DNA from: Gyrodactylus bullatarudis
Lineage: Eukaryota > Platyhelminthes > Monogenea > Gyrodactylidea > Gyrodactylidae
Assembly: GCA_012064415.1 (NCBI GenBank)
Contig: SSNU01000144.1
Location: forward strand, 795,084 to 859,083
Length of the DNA stretch: 64,000 nucleotides
Direction: 5' to 3'
A program made the position numbers and the translations under genes. Numbering within the stretch: the first letter of the stretch is position 1; each line of letters opens with the position of its first letter. This document shows positions 37,911 to 50,100 of the stretch, one piece after another. The notes under the pieces are model-generated. The model did not search any database, was not told the DNA's origin, and saw nothing but the letters and a program-made list of their open reading frames with translations.

Positions 37911-38274
37911 ATGTCCATGAAGTTTGGTACGGATTCACCAACCGAGTTTTAACAATTTGATTGGTGCAAACAATTTCTTAATATTTAGTTCATATGACAA
38001 TTACTCAGAAGAAATCAGTTTCGATTTCTCGATTTTATTTCTGTTCCAAGTCTCTTTTTGAAACATTGAAATATTTTTTTTCGTAAAAAACGTTCTAATA
38101 AATAATATTATTTTAGGTTGAGAATGTGTACTTGTATTTCTATACTTAAAAAAGATACTTTGTTGAGAATATACTTGGAAGTAACAACTTTTTTATTTAT
38201 AAAATTATTTATCAAATTTCATGAGCACAGCCAGATGGAAAATCTTGAGAATTTTTGTGGGCTTTCTTCGCCTT
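37911..38274. other. Spacer between the coiled-coil gene and calpain A
   Basis: 364 bp with no clear coding signal. It may hold a missing 5' exon of the coiled-coil gene, plus the calpain A 3' UTR. Confidence 0.35.
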
Positions 38275-41200
38275 TTACATATAGAGTGTTGATTCCAAAA
38301 ACTAAAATAAGAAATTAGCATTTAAAACGGTGATTTAATTCAATTTGTTACTTGATTTTCATTGAATTTAATTGTTAAGCCATCATTTTCTTTATCTGTA
38401 CCTTTGTACACCTCAAACGTGGTTCTTAATCTTGCACAAATCATGATAAAATCATCAAATTGTATGGAACCATCTACTTGACTGAAGCGTAACGCCAACT
38501 CTGCAAATAGTTCATTACTCAGCTCGTATCCAACTAATTTTAGACCTTGTCTCATCGCATGCGTATTAATTATATTTTTCTTTTGCTCATCCTTCATTGC
38601 GAATGCAGTCTAGAAATTAGTTTATAATGATTTGAAATCCATGAAAAAATTAAAATTCAAAATCTCACTTTCCATAGTCTCAATGTTTCCCATAGTTGAT
38701 GGAATTCTTCAAAAGTAAGCTTTCCAGATCTATCGACCTTGATTCAGAAAAATTCAATGAGATGAATAATGTAGAAATTTTGAAAATATTTTGAACATAC
38801 ATCCATCATGGAGACAAGACTTCTTGCTGTTTCCAAGGAAAATCCTTTACCCATAGTTTCTAACGTACAATAAGAGTTAGTATTTAGTTTTGAAAGGGGT
38901 TTCTTTTTTTGGTACACATGTAGTGATTTCCTAAAGAGATTCGAAAATATTTGCACAGGCATATAGAAATTAAAATACTTCCCTGTTAATTCAATAATTG
39001 ATTTAATAATTTTCTTCACTATTTATTCGGATATTATTTTAAAAAAAGATTTTCAAAAAAATTTCCTTTAACATTCTAGGATCAGGGAAAAATGGAATAA
39101 ATATACTGTAATTATTAATTAAAAATTACTGATTGATAATTCAATTTAATGAACGAATAAATAATTCGAAAAAAACCAAGAAAATTATTATAATCATAAG
39201 GATGAATCTCTAGCTTGTTGGTCGTAATCTTTATCTTTCAGTGGAAGTAAGTTACAGTATTAATAGAATTCCAAAGAAAAATGAGCTTATAATGTATGTT
39301 TAATCAGAAATCTTATTGGCTATAACGTTGTTCGCTTGCTACCTGACTATGTTTTATATTGAATTGTATTGGTCTATCTGCAGAAAAAGAAAAGTCAGAT
39401 AGCATTGCTATCATAGCAAGCGAACAACGTTAAAGTCAATCTATGCCAAACAGCTCCCCTAAAGAGCTAAATATTATTTTCTTACTGTGTCCCACCGTCA
39501 GAAACTCTCTATTCAAAGTTCAGTATTCTGTAATCTCCCTCATCTTCAAATTCGAAATAATTTTGTCTACCTATTTATTCCCCTATCTATAGAGATTAAC
39601 ACGAAATCATTTTATTAAGTAGTACTTATAAAAGATTTACATCATTTTTACCTATGATTTAGAAAAAGGTTTTTTTATCTGAGAAAATCAGCCTCAATTT
39701 AGCTTTTATTAAAATTGCAGGTAGCACTTTTTAGTTCTCTTCAGTTTCTAGCTCAAATGCTATACAGAACAATCTGAGTCTTATCTGCTTGATACATGCC
39801 TCATCGAATTTAGTTGCAATATGTATGTAAAGAAAGAGTATTGCAAAAGTTTTATGGTTAATCAAGAATTATCAGTGAAGGAATCTAATTTGATCATGGT
39901 TACCAAAATGATCTTAACCCTTGAGAAAATGCTTGATATCTAAAATGCTCGGATGAAAAAAACTAAAATCATGTCTAAGTTTAGAGTAGACCACCGGACA
40001 TAAAAAAATATCTGGATTGATATGGGTTGCTAGATAAAACTTAAAGAGCAGAAATTCATAACGTACGCTGAGAAAATGCAGCATTTACTATCTTCAACAG
40101 CTCAGTCGCATCGATTTCCCCATCCGCACCGGATATGGTTTTGAAAGCATTCTTGAGACCGTCAACAACTTGTTGCTCAGATGGTTTGGGAACAATATCT
40201 TTCTATTAAAGGAGAAAATACATTACTATTACCATAAATTATTGTTTTATAGAATCCAGCCAACTAACAATGGGCTCATCCATTTTACTATCAGTATTTC
40301 CTTCCCTAATTTGAAGAAAAAACTGTATAATAAAAGTTCATCATTGGTTTATCTTGCATCAGGACATACTTGTGGTCATATTTTTTTTCGGAAAAGATTC
40401 TCAACATGAATTTTCCCTCTTTATTAGCTTCAAAGGTTGAAGGGACAATTACATATCTTCCCACTGGAAGTAAGTGACGTCCACTAATCTCTCGTAGATT
40501 AATAAAACTATAAGATCTTGCTTGATGAGCATTTCTCGAGAAAAAGTTTATGTCAAGTAAGCCTTGATGATTGTCTGGTACCTATTTTAAAATATAGATA
40601 TATTGGAAAAATTATACAAGTTAATACCAACTTTATATATTGCATAGCCGATGACATTCAGATCGAGACCCTGTTTCCTTAGATATCGTCTATCTTTTTG
40701 CATGAGCCCTACAATAAGAGTGGAATAATCTCCGTCCGTAGGACTATCCAAGTCAACTATGAATTGTGGATTTGTCCAAAAGGTCTCTGAAAGAATTTAT
40801 TACACAATAAATTTATAGTAGAGTACCAAATTTCTGGTTCAGTAAAATCTGTATAATAAAATAGGCCTGATAGATGGGCTATATAATAATAAGTATTTAG
40901 TAAATATGCCTGGGAGAACTGACAAAGAGAGTGGTATGCTTGAAACCAATTGGGCGCCAGTTGGTGTAGGAACCACATTCAATAGCGTCAATCAATCACA
41001 ATAAAATTTTAACAAGTTTTACTTATAGATACTTAATTTCAAAGTTAGATGAGGATAATTTGACATTGTAAAATTGACAATACAAGTCTTCAATACTGGA
41101 AAGATTTTGAGGCCCAAATAATGATTTATTTCAAGTCAAAATTTTAAGGAACGACATGCAGGGTTTCAGTTGGTTGAATTTTATAGGTAAATAAAATTAT

Positions 41201-42642
41201 CGTCTAAAATTAACCATGGTGTAACAAGTCAGACATTATACATGCTTCAAGAGAGTTTTGTAATTTAACGTGAAGGAGTAAGAGAGAAAAATTTATCTTC
41301 ACAGATGATTAGGCAGAGCAAATGTGAAGAGAAAATGATGCAATAAATTTAAGGACGACAACTAAAGTACAAACTAGATTTCAAAACTTACGCAGGAAAT
41401 TCCTACAGCCACCAGCGTTGACACGGGATTTCCATTCACCGTTTTCTTGAGTTGCCTCCCAAATACATCCCTTAGTATCGAGTTCACCATCCTTGTCGAA
41501 ATCCGTAATCTTACCAGTGGCACCTGAACCTGTTGTTTCACTCAAGGATGTTGGTCCGAGATGGCAAATTTCTAATTTTTGATACTCCTTAACAAAATCT
41601 TGGAATGCCATCCAGAATTCACCATCATCATTGAAAGCCAAGTTTAATCGTTCCCGTTCGGACTCGTCAACGTAGTTCCAGGCACTGGATCCATCCGAAA
41701 ATGCACCCTTCCATTCAACATCATTACCCCACGGATTTCGAATGCGAACCAACGCTACTTTTCCCCCTTGGCCTGAGACAACTTCGACTCCAGTTATTGA
41801 GTAGGCATGGCCCATAACAAGGCCATTGTCCAATCTAGCTTCGGTTACATTAGGATCAGCGTCTATTGAACAGGCCATTAACGATTTTTTATTGATCGCT
41901 TGTAGCATAATTTGCAGTAGATTTTCTGGTTGTTTTCCTCTCAAGTCATACATTTCACCAATTCCAGAAGTGAAATCTTCCAGAGCCTCCACAGTTGTAC
42001 CTCCCTTGAGAGCTTCATATGAACCATTCATTCTGAAAGAAATTAAATTGAACTTTACTTTGCATATGCTTTTTCGAGAAGAGCAGACCAGAATTCACTT
42101 CTATCTTCAGAATGCATATAAATCAGCTGGCCATTACGACAAGGCAAGCGATCATCAACAATAACCTCTTTCCATTCTCCAAAATTCCATAATCGGAATT
42201 TAAAACAACCAAAATATTCATTCTGGAAACTTTGGTCAATAGGAACAACCTGAACGAAAAGATCTCGGTGCAAAGTAAGAGAAGCTACGGCAGCAAGAAG
42301 CCAACAATCACCAAGAGCTCCTTGTCGGATATCGAATCTAGAAACACCATCTTCGATAAAAAGTGGTTTCGAACAAATTTCATGGGGGCGAAGCCATTGA
42401 ATTTTATATCCTGGTGCCTCACTATAGAAAAGAGATGAATTAGCAGCTGGAAAATCAGGATCTTCATATAACTTTTTCTGTGACAAACAAGTGGCTTTAA
42501 CACTTGTGTATGTTCTATCATTAGTCGTCATTTGACCCCCTACAGTTGCTGGAATAGCTTTATCAGGAGTCACTCCATCAGAAGCAGATCCCACAACTTT
42601 GTTCTGTTCTTTAGCTCGTAGTATGTATCTTGCGTTAGTCAT
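38275..42642 (-). CDS. Calpain A (classical PEF-type cysteine protease)
   Basis: Ten exons on the minus strand: 42059..42642, 41392..42032, 40632..40786, 40370..40581, 40269..40305, 40067..40202, 38801..38859, 38669..38737, 38352..38609, 38275..38301 (725 aa). The Cys-His-Asn triad is complete: [22 protein letters not shown] and VRIRNPWG. A domain III (C2-like) segment follows ([38 protein letters not shown]), then a penta-EF-hand domain ([24 protein letters not shown]). The third EF loop ([14 protein letters not shown]) has lost its acidic ligands. It is a Ca2+-dependent intracellular protease. It starts at MTNAR and lacks the N-terminal exon found in calpain B. A 26-bp intron (42033..42058) splits AYAK|MNGSY. 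The insert [12 protein letters not shown] between protease core and domain III looks EF-loop-like. Confidence 0.93.
39323..39432. repeat. 19-bp perfect inverted repeat in a calpain A intron
   Basis: TAACGTTGTTCGCTTGCTA at 39323..39341 is repeated in reverse complement at 39414..39432, with a 72-bp loop that itself contains a CTGAC/GTCAG pair. It lies in the 1207-bp intron. It could form a hairpin or be the ends of a tiny transposon remnant. Confidence 0.75.
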
Positions 42643-42881
42643 TTGATAGGTAGTTTGTTGTCAACAAATTGTTGATTATACTTTTTCAAAATTATACATT
42701 TTTCTAAATTCGCCGAAGTAATTGAAACAAAAATATCAGTTACTCATTATTGTCGCGTTTGTTTACTCAAATATATTAAATATCATATTTATTAAATATT
42801 ATTTATAATAGATCTAATTTATTAAATTTTTAACGGATATAAATAATAAATACATGATATAGAATTTCAAACAATATTTGA
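42643..42881. promoter_or_regulatory. Divergent promoter region of calpain A and the LAMTOR4-like gene
   Basis: 239 bp separate the two divergent start codons. It contains one copy of GTTTGTTTACTC (42757..42768), the same 12-mer found twice upstream of beta-tubulin. That it is the promoter is inferred from position. Confidence 0.5.
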
Positions 42882-43255
42882 ATGAATTACAATCAACTTC
42901 CAAAACTTAATGGTTCAATTGGTGGATTGGTAATCTCCAAAGAAGGAAATTTGTCATTTTCTTGGGGAACATTAACAAATGACATTAGTTTGGCAAAGAA
43001 ATTTCACTGTCTAATTTTTGATATACAAGCTACTTTATTAAAGCTGAATGATGGACAAGACTTCCTACGTCTCATAAGTAAATAAATATATTTTTTATAT
43101 ATCGCCTAGTTCATGCTCCCAAGCATTTTTATGTCATAATAATTGCAGAGGAATCAATTATTGTGAATAAAGTTGATCAAAGGTCATTGACTTCCCTGAA
43201 TTCAACTGACGATAAACTTGCTCAGAGTATTTCTAATTTTACTAACGAACAATAA
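42882..43255 (+). CDS. Small roadblock-fold-like protein, possible LAMTOR4
   Basis: Two exons, 42882..43077 and 43149..43255, encode 100 aa (71-bp intron). The start PKLNGSIGGLVISKEGNL resembles the LAMTOR4 opening (I P x Q L G Y L V L S E G A V L), and length matches (99 aa in human). The middle (LTNDISLAKKFHCLIFDIQA) has the expected helix and the next part (DFLRLISKESIIVNKVDQRS) the expected strands. LAMTOR4 is a Ragulator subunit on lysosomes that recruits Rag GTPases and mTORC1. The match is by pattern only and the last 25 residues are not alike, so the name is tentative. AATAAA overlaps the stop codon. Confidence 0.5.
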
Positions 43256-44127
43256 AAGAATCATAGATTTTCTCAATTATTTTTATTTTCAATTAATGAA
43301 GTTCAAAGATTACCTCAATTTTATTGTTATCAATTAACAATTCAATACATATTATTAAATTCTGATGAACGAGGTTCAAGATAATTTTTGGCATGAATTT
43401 TTATGTTTTGACAAAAAATGTGAACTCCAGTGACTGGATTCCAGTCGATTGTTAGTTCAATTACTTTGCGAAAAATGATAATTGATTTAGTATCAGTGGT
43501 ATTATTTTATGGGCCGAAACTCATGAATTTAATTTTATTTCCCCAAGCTATCGTTTGACAACTTTACAAAGGTGATTACTTAATAAGTTATTAATAATAA
43601 CTAACGATTATTGACTCAAAATATTGAAAGTAGTACACATTTCAGTGAATCTAGATCTTAATATTTTTGACCTTGAAATATTTTTATTGTCACAACATAT
43701 CCTTGATATGGAAACATTTAATATCTAGGAGAGATCCAGTCATCTAAAAATGTTGGAATTGATGAAAGCCTAATCCTTTTTAAGAAATTTCATAAAAAAT
43801 ATTCAAATAATACTTTAATTGTATTGTATCATTCAGAATAACAATAATAATGTTATGATAATATTCTATCTGAAGCAAAATATTTTTTATCGTGTAATTG
43901 AAGTTTTATTTTAAAATTCGATGGCAAATTAGATAATGATCATGCTTTAAACAGGTTATTGGTATCAGAATAGTTGATATTTATATGTATAATTTACCAG
44001 GAAATTTTATGCGTAACTCAAAAATTCAAAATTAGAGATTATCTGTCGTATTATCAGTTATTTCACTTGTAGACTCGAGGTATTCCAAAAGAGGCAAGTC
44101 ACTCGCTTACTCCACTTTTGTTCGAAA
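43256..44127. other. Spacer between the LAMTOR4-like gene and calpain B
   Basis: 872 bp of AT-rich sequence with no coding signal, holding the 3' UTRs of two convergent genes. Confidence 0.5.
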
Positions 44128-47100
44128 TTACAAGTAAAGAATTGAATCCAAGAACTGAAAAAATATAAGGTGAAAACAAGTGATATTGATTTCAGTGCGA
44201 ACTTACTAGATTCTCATCAAATGAAATCTTTTTCTCGTCGTTCTTAGGCATGGAAGCATAAATTTCAAAAACAGTTCTCAATCGAGCAGAGATCATAATA
44301 AAATCATCAAAACGAATAGAGCCATCTTTTTGGCTGAATCTTAAAGCTAGACTTGAGAAAAGTTGATTGCTAATTGAATAACCGATAAGATTGAGTGCTT
44401 TTCTCATTGTATAAGTATCAATTACACCTGTTTGCTCCGGATCTTGTCTAAAGAATGCAGTCTAGGGATTTTTAAAAGAAATATAGTCAATATAGATTAT
44501 ACTAGTGATTTAAATAAACATACCTTCCAGATCCTCAGGGTCTCCCAAAGTTCATGAAACTCTTCAAATGTAAGTTTACCCGATCTATCAACCTGAAAGA
44601 GTGTAGAGAATAAACTTGAGATAACCAAGGGAAATTATTAGCAATCACACTTACATCCATCATAGCAATGAGACTCCTGGCAGTCTCAAGAGAAAATCCT
44701 CTTCCTTGAGTGGCTGAAACGGATGAGAATTAAATTAATATTAATTAGATATCAATCGATTAGAAATTATATGCTACGTAAAAGAAAAAAAGAATAGCAA
44801 ATCAAGTCGTTATTGTGAAAAAATCATTAACGTGTGATAGACTTCAAAAAAATCCAAAAAAGTGATTCAAGTTTTTTTTAAAAACTGTTCAGGTAGGTAA
44901 AAAGAATTCATAATATTTAACTTGAACTTACTAAAATTTATGAATTATCTCACAATTCGAAACAATAAATTTTTTGAGTTTTGACAAAGTCGATCAATAT
45001 TTTTTCGACTCAGAAAATTGTATGAATCATGAATTTTAATGAATCATTTTCATCTGGCATAAAATAAATTTTTTCTCATGTAAATAGAGGTGGTCAGACT
45101 ATTTGTACAAGATCAATAAGGTGATTAGAATCAAAAGTTATGTGAAAATTAAATGACAAACAAAACAATTATAATTAGAACGAGATCAAGATTAAATGCT
45201 TTAAACAGACAAGGGGCCAAAAACAAGAATCGTCAAGAGTGACACTCTTGAAAGATTAACAACTGGATTTCATGAAAATGAATTTACTCGAAAAACATTA
45301 AACATGAATGTGAAGACAATACAAATTCAACATTGCAATAGGTTGTTACAGGGTCTCATAAAAATTGTGCTATTAGGGTAAAAACTTTACTCAATTTAAA
45401 CTTTTCTAATTACCAATTGAAGCTAATAAATAAATGAAGAAACGAAAGAAATTTTATAAATACAAGTTTCGATTTTTTGTATTAGGGTTAGTTTGCCATT
45501 GAAATGACTGATGAGAAAACAAGGTATATACTAGTAACTCAATAGAAACCATACACTCGAGAATGGGACACGAAATGTGTGGCAAATTATTTTAGGGTAG
45601 ATTATATAAAGAATAATTCTTAAATTTTTTTGGATCTCGCAATATATGTGAAAATTGAAATTAATGCATCGATATTTATCCAAAACACGAAAATTTAATG
45701 TCTACTGTAGGGTTGTTTGAATATATTCACATACAATGAATTCCATCAGCAAAGAAGACTATGATTTTGTACTTTTGCATTTTCCTATTTAGATAATTTT
45801 TATGAATAATTCTTTGTTTCATTTAAAGGAACTCAATGAATTCTTTTATTCTCGCTTAACGATAACAATATAATGAGGAGTAAACCTTACAGACAGAATA
45901 ATGCAAAATTGTAAAACTAACCCTTGGCGAAGGCAGTGTTGATAATGTCACACAACTCTGAGGCATCAATTTCTTTGTCTTCGCCAGCAACTTGCAAGAA
46001 GGCAGCATGCAACTTGCTCAAGTCTTTTTGAGCAGTTGGTTCAGGCACAATATCACTCTGGAAGAAATCGAATAAACAAATTACACATGTTTGCTTGTTG
46101 ACAATTTTCTTCTTCACTTAATTAATTCGTGTTTGTTTAGAAACTCTTGAGAAGAATTTCCAAAATTGTAATGAGGTGATCAATATTTGAAATTGTAATA
46201 GTATTAAAAATCAGAAAATGTCTAAAAAGGAAACAATAATAAGAGAAGAACTTTAAATTCAAAGGAGGAGTAAATTGTACAGGTGATAAAGCAACGATAA
46301 ATTTCAACCTGAAAGGATTATTGTAATCTTGATATCTTACAACTCTTTCGTGAGCGATGCTATAGAAAAATACTATTCTCACCCCCAAATTAAGCTACAA
46401 AAACATGTATAAATCATAAAGGATGATTTTTTTAATATGTTGTCAAATATTCAAAAAGTATTTAGAACATATTTTTGAAAACCTATTTGTTGAGGTATTT
46501 GGAAGAAATAAATTAACCTTCTATCGAAGAACAGTAGCTGTAGATTTCATATTTGAAATTGCCTCCTCGATATCTCTTATAGTTTAGAAGATAACTGGTT
46601 TTAGAGCCGACAATTGCCAATTATTACCACTATTATCTTTTAAATGATTAGTCGGCTTCTAAAAAGGAATTCAGATTCGGAATCAGCGAAATTACTTTGG
46701 TAAGGTTAGAATAGTTCAATTTGTATGATCAAAACATATAATTTGGGGCATAAAGGGTTACAGTAGATTTATGTAAAAATATTTAGTAATATCTATCATG
46801 CAGATTTTCAAGAATCAAAAATAGTGATTATCAAAATTTATTGATTCTTTAGTTAAAGTGATGAAATAATGATGATATAATTATTCAACTCTTTTAGTTC
46901 TATAGTAATATAAAATTATTGTCCAGAGACCCTTGTTATAAAGTCAGTAAACTGATCAGAATACCTATCTAGCTCGAAAAACTCGTGTAATATTGAAAAA
47001 CATGGAAAAAACAATGCTATTTTGGTCTGGAAAAATCTATCTAGAGAATCTCATCACTTACTCACATTAGAAGAAATCTAGAAATTCTGGAGAGACAAAA

Positions 47101-50100
47101 GAATTTCTATTAAGAAGCTATGAAATATAGAATAAACAACAGTTGATATCTGTGTGTAGTGGTTTTAACCAAAATCTTTTGTAAACCCCAAATTGAGTAG
47201 TTTTGAATCTAGTTACTAAAAAACTTTGATTTCTATTTTATTTCGCCTGATATTCTGGTCTATTGCATGGATTACTGTAAAAGATAAATATTTTTAACAA
47301 GGGTGGTAATAAAATCGCAAAATAATTTCTATGTTAAAAAGCACATTTATATATTTTTCGCATTAAGAAATAGATAGAAACCAACATACCAAAAAATGGC
47401 AAATTCACTGCCCTATTAATAACTAAACCTACCTAAGGGATAATATTATAGGGCCAGGAGAAACTTCTTCTTCTTCTTCTGTACTAATTATTCATCTATT
47501 TTTGAAACCATCATATGATGGGGAGTACTTTAATGCAATAAATTTTACATTATCTCATTATTCAGCTAGTTTAAGCAAAAAATAAAAAAGACTCATTATT
47601 TATAGGGTGAGAAATAATCAAACTTTTGAATAAGGATTCCCTATTAAGGATACATTCCATGATAGTGAGACCTTCTGAAGTTGATATCATCACAAGGTAG
47701 ATAGAATCAAGATCAGAAATTAATTGAGATGGGAATTGGGATGAGATCAATTTTAAAATTACAAAACTTTACTTTAAGATCCTATGAAGATGAAACATGT
47801 AAAGCTGAATTGAAAAAACCTCATGTCCAAAAGATAAAACCTGAAAAAATATTTTAATACACCTGAAAAGACAGAAACTTACTCGTGGTCTCGTCATATG
47901 ATTGTCCTCATCAGCTTCTCTGAAAGATAAAATTATAATGCTCACAATTTAGTATTGTAAAAAATATATTTAAATTATGAGTCATAATTTATGACTTTTA
48001 GGAGATAATCAGGAAAATAAGTCTTTTCAACGAGTCTTTTGAGCATGGAAAGAATTGACCCTAACTTAACTCAATATTATTCTGTTTCCAGTAATGTAAA
48101 AGGCCACTAGGTTATCTCTTCCTTGATTCGATTTGACCAGTAATTTATAACAGTCTTTTTGAACTGTGTTTTGATTATTTTTGAAAAATCACACAAATCA
48201 GCTGAGCTGTATCTCTTGGAACAAATTCTTAAAATTTAGAGAGTTATCTCCCATTTCTAGAATCTACCCTCACTACTAAGCCGCAGTTGTGTCATCCTAA
48301 TAAATCAATTGTATCAATGTAACAACTTTAGAATGAAAAACCGCAAAGACTAGGGCTCCAGAGAACTGTTGAGCATCTTAAACTAAGTTTTAGTAGAATT
48401 GACTATACAGTAAACAGAGTAAGAGAAAACATACATGGGACCGTATACATGTCAGAGTCTGATTTCTTACATACTTTCGAATAATTTGAAACTTTAAATG
48501 TTCATAACTTTTCTCCGTATGAATGTATAAACGAGATGAAAGCAGATTTGAAATAACCGTAAAATTTTGTGTCTAGTGGACTTGATTGGAGTTCCGAAAT
48601 TAAAATACACAGTTTTATAAAAAATTTATTCAGCTTTCGAATGAACCCTTATATGAGTATTTTACATAAAAAATAAAGGATATACCCTGATTTTAGGAAA
48701 CCATGATAGCAAAATTTTCAGATTGAGCTGTAGATCACAAACAAATTTTTACTCTAAAAAGAAACATTGTTTCAACCTTATTTAACCTGGTTTGCTCACC
48801 AATTAAGCCATCATCCTCTTCAGTCATTTACTTAAATACGCTGATGACATCAAAATTATCATCTCCCTTAGTAATTCTGATAACGCCATCCAGTCAGAGC
48901 TAGATCATCTTGAAACCTTCCTTTCCCGAATTAATCTTGGTCTCAATAAGCTGAAAACAAAGATTATACCGCCCTCCAACAACTTCCCTATTGATCCATC
49001 TCATGCACCACTTGTAGTCTCATCTATTACTGACCTTGGCCTCTGCTATGATAAATCACTAAAAACAAAAAAGCATGCTAACACTATTCGAACGAAGATG
49101 CGATGCAAATGTTACTTCCTCAAAATTTTTGTCATCACATCGGCAATTCGCATCTCCCTCTTCAAAGGAGTTTTTCTCCCTCACTTTGACTATAGATAGA
49201 TATGGGTCGGGACTCCTTTGTGTTATCCCAGTTGGAACCTATAGAAAACTTGAGAGGATACAATATCTCTATCTTCGCTCATGTGTTGGACTTTTTTTTT
49301 CAAAGCCCTTCTAACAATATCCAGTTTCCATCTATTATGGCTCAGAAGAATTGCTGCCTGTCTCCTTTTTTGCCAATAGATCCTCACCCAGCGACCAAAG
49401 ATAAAACATCCGCTCATCTCAGGATTATACCATCCTATATAGTGTCCTCCTACCTCTCAGATTCTGTTTCCAGATTAACTTGAATATTTTTAAAAACATG
49501 AAAATTTCCTCAATTTGTGATTACTTATACAGATTTATCCCAGAGTACTTCGATTTATTTTGTACTTATTTTGCTTAAATGCCTGCATTTATTTTCTTAT
49601 CAAATAAAAAATATATTATATATAAGATACTTTGATCATATAATAATAATTAATTTTCATAACCTTTACAATTGAATATACTCAATGGAATATCATGTTG
49701 TCTCTTATTTCCTCAAATGAATTTTTACGAGGTAATCGCTCAAATTAACAATTACTATTTATTACTAAAATTAATCAAACATGTTTCGATAGAAAAGAAA
49801 AATCAATAGATGAAATAAAATGTAACTTACGAGTGATCATGTTTCTTTTCAGAGAATATTCTCAACATGAAACTAGCCTCTTCGTTTGGTTTGAATGTAG
49901 AAGGAACGATTACATACTTGCCAGGTGGCAACAAGTGACGACCGGTAACTTCTCTCAGATTGATGAACATGGGAGACCTAGCTTTGTGAGAGTTCCTCTG
50001 GAAGAAATCAATGTCCAAAAGACCAGAATGACTTTCTGGTACCTGGAAATAAAGAGATAATGGACAAATTTATCTACTCTCAAAAATTAACCAGACATGT

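Noticed and set aside
38860..40066. Near-equal sizes of matching introns in calpain A (1207 bp) and calpain B (1208 bp, 44714..45921)
   Set aside because: The end sequences I compared show no likeness, so the size match is taken as coincidence.
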